Shown in pieces: positions 5,004 through 5,262 of a stretch of DNA of 5,262 bases. Each line of letters starts with the position of its first letter. Position 1 is the first letter of the stretch. Origin of the DNA: CAZTWC01 sp964617105 [NCBI: uncultured Myxococcia bacterium]. Lineage in GTDB: Bacteria > CAZTWC01. The stretch spans positions 1 to 5,262 of the forward strand of contig CAZTWC010000264.1 of NCBI GenBank assembly GCA_964617105.1. The letters are read 5' to 3'. Under the pieces are notes generated by a model. It made no database searches. It saw only the letters and a program-made list of their open reading frames with translations, and had not been told where the DNA came from. A program made the translations under genes and the position numbers.

Positions 5004-5079
5004 GCTGGCGTAGCTCAATCGGCAGAGCAGCTGATTTGTAATCAGCAGGTTGCGGGTTCAAGTCCCATCGCCAGCTCCA
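5004..5079 (+). tRNA. tRNA-Thr (anticodon TGT)
   Basis: The 76-nt cloverleaf is complete. The acceptor GCTGGCG (5004-5010) pairs with CGCCAGC (5069-5075), followed by discriminator T and an encoded CCA (5077-5079). The D stem is GCTC/GAGC (5013-5016 and 5025-5028). The anticodon stem GCTGA/TCAGC encloses TTTGTAA with anticodon TGT at 5037-5039. The T arm (5052-5068) carries a C-A mismatch at its second pair (5053 against 5067) next to a G-U pair; related tRNAs usually read CCCGT where this one reads CCCAT. It is the first tRNA of the cluster and corresponds to E. coli thrU. Confidence 0.96.
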
Positions 5080-5082
5080 TAA

Positions 5083-5109
5083 AACCTCCAGCCTACGGGT
5101 ATGGAGGTT
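5083..5109 (+). repeat. Spacer hairpin between tRNA-Thr and tRNA-Tyr
   Basis: AACCTCCA (5083-5090) and TGGAGGTT (5102-5109) form a perfect 8-bp stem with an 11-nt loop in the 37-nt spacer. No T run follows, so it is not a terminator. A role in precursor folding or RNase processing is inferred. Confidence 0.6.
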
Positions 5110-5116
5110 GATTGAC

Positions 5117-5202
5117 GGAGGGGTTCCCGAGTGGTTAAAGGGAGCAGACTGTAAATCTGCCGGCGTTGGCCTTCGGAGGTTCGAATCCTCCCCCCTCCAC
5201 CA
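5117..5202 (+). tRNA. tRNA-Tyr (anticodon GTA)
   Basis: This is an 86-nt class II tRNA. The acceptor GGAGGGG (5117-5123) pairs with CCCCTCC (5192-5198), followed by A and an encoded CCA (5200-5202). The anticodon stem GCAGA/TCTGC encloses CTGTAAA with GTA at 5151-5153. A long variable arm (about 5161-5174) and the T stem GGAGG/CCTCC (5175-5179 and 5187-5191) follow. It corresponds to E. coli tyrU. Confidence 0.97.
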
Positions 5203-5209
5203 TTTTTTT

Positions 5210-5262
5210 GCGGGAGTAGCTCAGTTGGCTAGAGCATCAGCCTTCCAAGCTGAGGGTCGCGG
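5210..5262 (+). tRNA. tRNA-Gly (anticodon TCC), 3' part cut by window edge
   Basis: The visible part has acceptor GCGGGAG (5210-5216), D-arm GCTC/GAGC, and anticodon stem TCAGC/GCTGA around CTTCCAA with TCC at 5244-5246. The T arm and 3' acceptor strand lie beyond the window. Seven T residues separate it from tRNA-Tyr. It corresponds to E. coli glyT. Confidence 0.93.

Noticed and set aside
5203-5209. T7 run after tRNA-Tyr as a terminator
   Set aside because: It lies between tightly packed tRNA genes, and the preceding stem belongs to the mature tRNA-Tyr; it is more likely a processing spacer.
1-5262. CRISPR array, insertion sequence or phage attachment site
   Set aside because: No regularly spaced repeats, transposase fragments, terminal inverted repeats or integrase were seen, and the partial tRNA-Gly is simply cut by the window edge.

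Overview
This AT-rich bacterial window carries six protein-coding genes and the start of a tRNA cluster. The content points to a Gram-negative-type (diderm) bacterium: it has a sigma-32-type heat-shock sigma factor, a ClpB disaggregase, a Tat-exported UshA-like phosphoesterase and tRNA genes with encoded CCA ends. The genes do not resemble those of enteric bacteria closely. DUF1844 and a nucleotidase split into two polypeptides suggest a deltaproteobacterium-like lineage or an FCB-group or candidate-phylum lineage. I cannot fix the phylum from this window.

Layout: (1) 1-605, minus strand: a DUF1844 protein followed by clpB, which runs off the left edge, behind a good sigma-70-like promoter. 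(2) 606-900: a divergent control region with an inverted repeat centred on a TATAAT, three tandem 8-bp repeats abutting a TTGACT box, and a leader hairpin that would bury the rpoH Shine-Dalgarno sequence. (3) 901-3620, plus strand: rpoH, then two overlapping genes that together make a 5'-nucleotidase of the UshA type. The C-terminal substrate domain is encoded first and the N-terminal metal-binding catalytic domain second, the reverse of the order in single-chain enzymes. (4) 3639-4661, minus strand, convergent: a multi-pass membrane protein of the putative manganese transporter / ArsP_2 (DUF2899) family. (5) 4662-5003: AT-rich control region with promoters for the transporter and the tRNA cluster. 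(6) 5004-5262: tRNA-Thr(TGT), tRNA-Tyr(GTA) and a cut-off tRNA-Gly(TCC). This is the same order as the E. coli thrU-tyrU-glyT-thrT-tufB operon, so tRNA-Thr(GGT) and tuf are expected just past the right edge.

How the parts fit: rpoH lies divergent to clpB, a classic sigma-32 target, so the left part looks like a heat-shock module. The rpoH leader has an 11-pair helix in which a run of U faces the GGGG of the Shine-Dalgarno sequence, as in FourU-type RNA thermometers. This is the most interesting candidate in the window. The nucleotidase pair appears to be co-transcribed with rpoH and to act outside the cytoplasm. Three of the genes seem to start at TTG.
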